A stretch of DNA of 7,608 nt from NCBI GenBank assembly GCA_947626485.1, contig CANQSG010000100.1:1-7608 (forward strand). Reading direction: 5' to 3'. This DNA is from an uncultured Clostridia bacterium (GTDB lineage Bacteria > Bacillota > Clostridia > Oscillospirales > Acutalibacteraceae). Below the pieces are notes generated by a model that was given only the letters and a program-made list of their open reading frames with translations, made no database searches and was not told where the DNA came from. The position numbers and the translations under genes were made by a program. Positions 5,583 to 7,608 of this stretch are shown here, in pieces (positions within the stretch are counted from its first letter, which is position 1; each line of letters begins with the position of its first letter).

Positions 5583-6782
5583 TTGAAACGGAAATTCCGC
5601 CTGCGCAGGGGGCTTTGCATCCTGCTCTGCCTTGTGACGGCGCTCGGCTTCTCGACCGTCGGCGCCATGGCGAAGACCGCGTCGCAGCTCAACAGCGAGA
5701 TCGCCGCGCTGCAACAGAAGTCGAGCCAGTATCAGCAGGAGCTGAAAGAGCTGAAGGCGAAAAAGGCCGATCAGCAGCAGATTCAAAAGAAGCTGCAACA
5801 GCAGATCGACAACACACAGGCCATGATCACCCTCTGCACGAATAAGATCGCGACCTACACCGCCGAGATCGCCAAGAGCGAGGCGGAGATCGAGAAAAAG
5901 ACACAGGAGATGGAGGAGCAGAAGTTCCTCTTCCGCCAGCGCATCCGCTCGATCTACATGACGAACACGAATTCGACGCTGCTCGTCCTCCTCGGCTCGA
6001 AGGATCTTTCCGATTACCTCGCCCGCAGCGAGGTCATGACGAAAATCTCCGCCCACGATTCCCGCCTCGTCGACGATATCAAGCAGGCGATGCACGAGAT
6101 CGAGGTCAAAAAGGCCGAGATCGAGGAGAAATCCCGCGCGCAGGTCGAATTAAAGCAGACCCTTTCTCAGCAGCGCGCCAACCTGCAAAGCCAGATGAAC
6201 GAGATCAATTCGGTGATCCGCTCCCTCAACGCCGACCAGAGCAACGTGCAGGGCGAGATCAACGATATTTCCAAGAACATTAAGGCGCTGCAAAATGAGC
6301 TGAGCTCCATTTCCAACCAGTCGAGCGTCGTCTACGACGGCAGCCAGTTCACCTGGCCGGTTCCGGGCATTTACCGCGTCGTTTCCGGCTTCGGCGGGCG
6401 CAGCGGCGGCAACCATTACGGCATCGACATTTCCGCCTCCGGCATCATGGGACACGTCATCGTCGCGGCGGCGGACGGGGTCGTGCTCGTCTCAAAAAAC
6501 CCCTGCACCCATAATTACGGCAAAAGCGGCAGCTGCGGCTGCGGCGGCGGTTACGGCAACTACGTCATGATCGACCACGGCAATTATCAGGGCTCGGTCT
6601 ACCGCACGCTGTACGGCCACATGACCCGCACGGCCTGCTCGGTCGGCCAACACGTCAAGAAGGGACAGGTCATCGGCTACGTCGGCACGACCGGCTGGTC
6701 GACCGGCCCGCACCTGCATTTCGAGGTCATCGTCAACGGCGCGAAGCGCAACCCGATGAACTTCTTCAACAAAGTAAAATAA
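5583..6782 (+). CDS. Secreted coiled-coil LytM/M23 peptidoglycan hydrolase (EnvC/PcsB/CwlO-like FtsEX partner)
   Basis: This 399-residue protein probably cuts peptidoglycan cross-bridges or stem peptides when activated by FtsEX. Residues 1-30 are a classical signal peptide: basic start (KRKFRLRR), hydrophobic core and an AMA cleavage site after A30. Residues 32 to about 245 form a long Gln/Lys/Glu-rich coiled coil. It is interrupted at about 122-155 by RSIYMTNTNSTLLVLLGSKD and YLARSEVMTKIS, which match the regulatory helical region of PcsB/CwlO relatives. The LytM (M23) domain spans about 256-395. Zinc ligands H278 and D282 (NHYGID) and H379 are present, as are catalytic H346 (YGHM) and H377 (GPHLHF). 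EnvC has lost such residues, so this one is likely an active enzyme rather than only an activator. An insert with C308, H310, C318 and C320 interrupts the domain. It lies 40 bases after ftsX, uses a TTG start, and is followed by a strong terminator. Confidence 0.93.
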   Translation: MKRKFRLRRGLCILLCLVTALGFSTVGAMAKTASQLNSEIAALQQKSSQYQQELKELKAKKADQQQIQKKLQQQIDNTQAMITLCTNKIATYTAEIAKSEAEIEKKTQEMEEQKFLFRQRIRSIYMTNTNSTLLVLLGSKDLSDYLARSEVMTKISAHDSRLVDDIKQAMHEIEVKKAEIEEKSRAQVELKQTLSQQRANLQSQMNEINSVIRSLNADQSNVQGEINDISKNIKALQNELSSISNQSSVVYDGSQFTWPVPGIYRVVSGFGGRSGGNHYGIDISASGIMGHVIVAAADGVVLVSKNPCTHNYGKSGSCGCGGGYGNYVMIDHGNYQGSVYRTLYGHMTRTACSVGQHVKKGQVIGYVGTTGWSTGPHLHFEVIVNGAKRNPMNFFNKVK

Positions 6783-6796
6783 TCGTTTTTCAAACC

Positions 6797-6837
6797 GCGG
6801 AGGGCAGGCCGCTCGCGCTGCCTTCCGCTCTTTTTTT
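6797..6837 (+). terminator. Strong intrinsic terminator after the M23 hydrolase gene
   Basis: An 11-base-pair stem pairs GCGGAGGGCAG (6797-6807) with CTGCCTTCCGC (6818-6828), with one G-T pair and a 10-base loop. It is followed by TC and seven T (6831-6837). It lies 14 bases after the M23 stop codon. Its T-tract touches the GGAG ribosome binding site of the next gene, so it may work as a partial terminator or attenuator rather than a full stop. Confidence 0.88.
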
Positions 6838-6841
6838 GGAG
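6838..6841 (+). promoter_or_regulatory. Ribosome binding site GGAG for the S41 protease gene
   Basis: GGAG lies 10 bases before GTG 6852-6854. A TGA at 6843-6845 in the same frame rules out any earlier start, so GTG 6852 is the first possible one. An ATG at 6842 is in another frame, without protease-like sequence. Confidence 0.7.
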
Positions 6842-6851
6842 ATGAAGTCGA

Positions 6852-7608
6852 GTGAAACGGCAATCGCAATTTTCCGCGCCCTCGGAATCCGCACCCGTCG
6901 GCGCGCTCGTCCGCCGACGCAGGATCCGCACCCGCCGAATCTTGCTGCTCTGTGGCGTCGCGCTGATCTCCGCCTCCCTGACCGCGCTGATCTTTACCCT
7001 GATTTTCCTGCGCGGCAGCGCGTGGTATGCGAAATTCTCCGCGATCGACCGCCTCGTCCGCGAAAATTTTTACGGCGAGGTCGACGATAAGGCGCTGGAC
7101 GAAGCCCTCTTTTCCGGCTATCTGCGCGGCCTCGGTGACCGCTACGCGACCTATTACACCCCGACGGAAAACCAGACGACCAGCGCGCAGCGCAGGGGAG
7201 AGGCGGCGGGCGTCGGCGTCACGGTGACCGAACACCCCGACAACGGCTCGGTCTACCTGCTGCGGGTTTACGACGGCGCCCCCGCCGCGCAGGCGGGTCT
7301 GCGACCCGGCGACTGCATTACGGCGGTCGACGGCGAGACGGTCGAATCGCTCGGGTACGACGCGGCGGTCGACCGCCTGCGGGGCAAAGCGGGCGAGACG
7401 GTGCAGATCACGTATAGCCGCGACGGGCAGAGTCAGACCGTCGCCGTGACCCGCGCGGCTTACGAGACTCAGTCGGTCTTCGCCCGCGCCATCGGCGATT
7501 ACGGCTACCTCGAGATCACCGCCTTCAACGCCGCGACCGTCGATCAGTTCAAAACCGCGGTCGACGCCTTCGTCGAGCAGGGCGTCAAGGGACTGATTTT
7601 CGACCTGC
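6852..7608 (+). CDS. Membrane-anchored S41 carboxy-terminal processing protease (3' end missing)
   Basis: The frame opens at GTG 6852 and runs off the right edge after 252 residues. After a strongly basic N-terminus (VRRRRIRTRR, 20-29), one membrane segment follows (about 30-53, LLLCGVALISASLTALIFTL), placing the rest outside the membrane. Residues 62-105 are the helical region typical of Ctp proteases (IDRLVRENFYGEVDDKALDE, then GLGDRYATYYTP). A PDZ domain spans about 117-200, with GVGVTV, GAPAAQAGLRPGD and ITAVDGETV. The S41 protease domain begins near residue 207 (IGDYGYLEITAFN, then GVKGLIFDL). The catalytic Ser and Lys lie beyond the window. By family it trims or degrades exported proteins from their C-termini; relatives control peptidoglycan hydrolases in some Gram-negative bacteria. 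Its place after the hydrolase makes a cell-wall role plausible but unproven. I see no promoter between the preceding terminator and this gene. CtpA/CtpB-type naming would be a guess. Confidence 0.88.
   Translation, partial: MKRQSQFSAPSESAPVGALVRRRRIRTRRILLLCGVALISASLTALIFTLIFLRGSAWYAKFSAIDRLVRENFYGEVDDKALDEALFSGYLRGLGDRYATYYTPTENQTTSAQRRGEAAGVGVTVTEHPDNGSVYLLRVYDGAPAAQAGLRPGDCITAVDGETVESLGYDAAVDRLRGKAGETVQITYSRDGQSQTVAVTRAAYETQSVFARAIGDYGYLEITAFNAATVDQFKTAVDAFVEQGVKGLIFDL

Noticed and set aside
4406..5692. Long open frame on the - strand (428 codons) opposite ftsX
   Set aside because: It lies opposite ftsX and parts of both flanking genes, is rich in Asp, Arg, Gly and Val as expected from the complement of GC-biased codons, and has no family resemblance. 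The + strand frame has clear FtsX motifs.
6836..7090. Small + strand frame including ATG 6842 at the start of the S41 gene
   Set aside because: The product is Arg/Pro-rich with no membrane segment. The overlapping GTG 6852 frame carries a membrane anchor, PDZ and S41 features.
6492..7235. Open frame on the - strand across the M23/S41 boundary
   Set aside because: It crosses two clear + strand genes and a terminator, and contains a poly-Ala run that arises from the Gly/Cys-rich codons on the other strand.

Overview
The window looks like chromosomal core sequence from a GC-rich member of the Clostridia (Oscillospiraceae/Ruminococcaceae-like Firmicutes). This rests on gene content and order: an MsmX/UgpC-type sugar ATPase, a CdaR/PucR-type regulator, ftsE, ftsX, a coiled-coil M23 hydrolase and an S41 protease. 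It also rests on strong AGGAGG-type ribosome binding sites, frequent GTG/TTG starts and a strong preference for GC-ending codons. All genes are on the + strand. There is no sign of phage, transposon, CRISPR or RNA genes.

Layout: (1) positions 1-1127 hold the 3' part of a DUF4830-like exported or anchored protein, overlapping by 23 bases an RsuA-type 16S rRNA pseudouridine synthase. (2) An extended -10 promoter (about 1184-1192) leads to a stand-alone MsmX/UgpC-type ATPase (1248-2390), closed by a strong intrinsic terminator (2402-2430). (3) A new transcription unit starts from a good -35/-10 pair (2521-2549). Just upstream of it is an AT-rich dyad that also reads as a perfect WalR (YycF) direct-repeat box. 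The unit encodes a CdaR/PucR-type regulator (2607-3692), FtsE (3702-4445), FtsX (4442-5542) and a secreted coiled-coil LytM/M23 peptidoglycan hydrolase (5583-6782). (4) A second strong terminator-like hairpin (6797-6837) directly abuts the ribosome binding site of a membrane-anchored PDZ/S41 protease (6852 to the window edge, truncated). That last gene starts with GTG and runs off the end.

How the genes fit together: FtsEX is an ABC-type complex that does not transport. It uses ATP hydrolysis in the cytoplasm to switch on a coiled-coil peptidoglycan hydrolase outside the membrane (EnvC in E. coli, PcsB in pneumococcus, CwlO in Bacillus). The M23 gene directly downstream is the expected partner, and unlike EnvC it keeps all the residues needed to be a hydrolase itself. 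In Bacillus and Streptococcus the matching hydrolases are controlled by WalRK/VicRK, so a WalR-like box upstream of this operon is the most interesting regulatory lead here. Other points worth a second look are the Ala/Ser/Thr-rich insert with a 24-base tandem repeat in the outer loop of FtsX, a Cys/His cluster in the M23 domain, the odd in-frame junction and unclear start of ftsE, and the terminator placed against the S41 start. I see no wholly new system; most of the window is recognisable cell-wall and housekeeping machinery.
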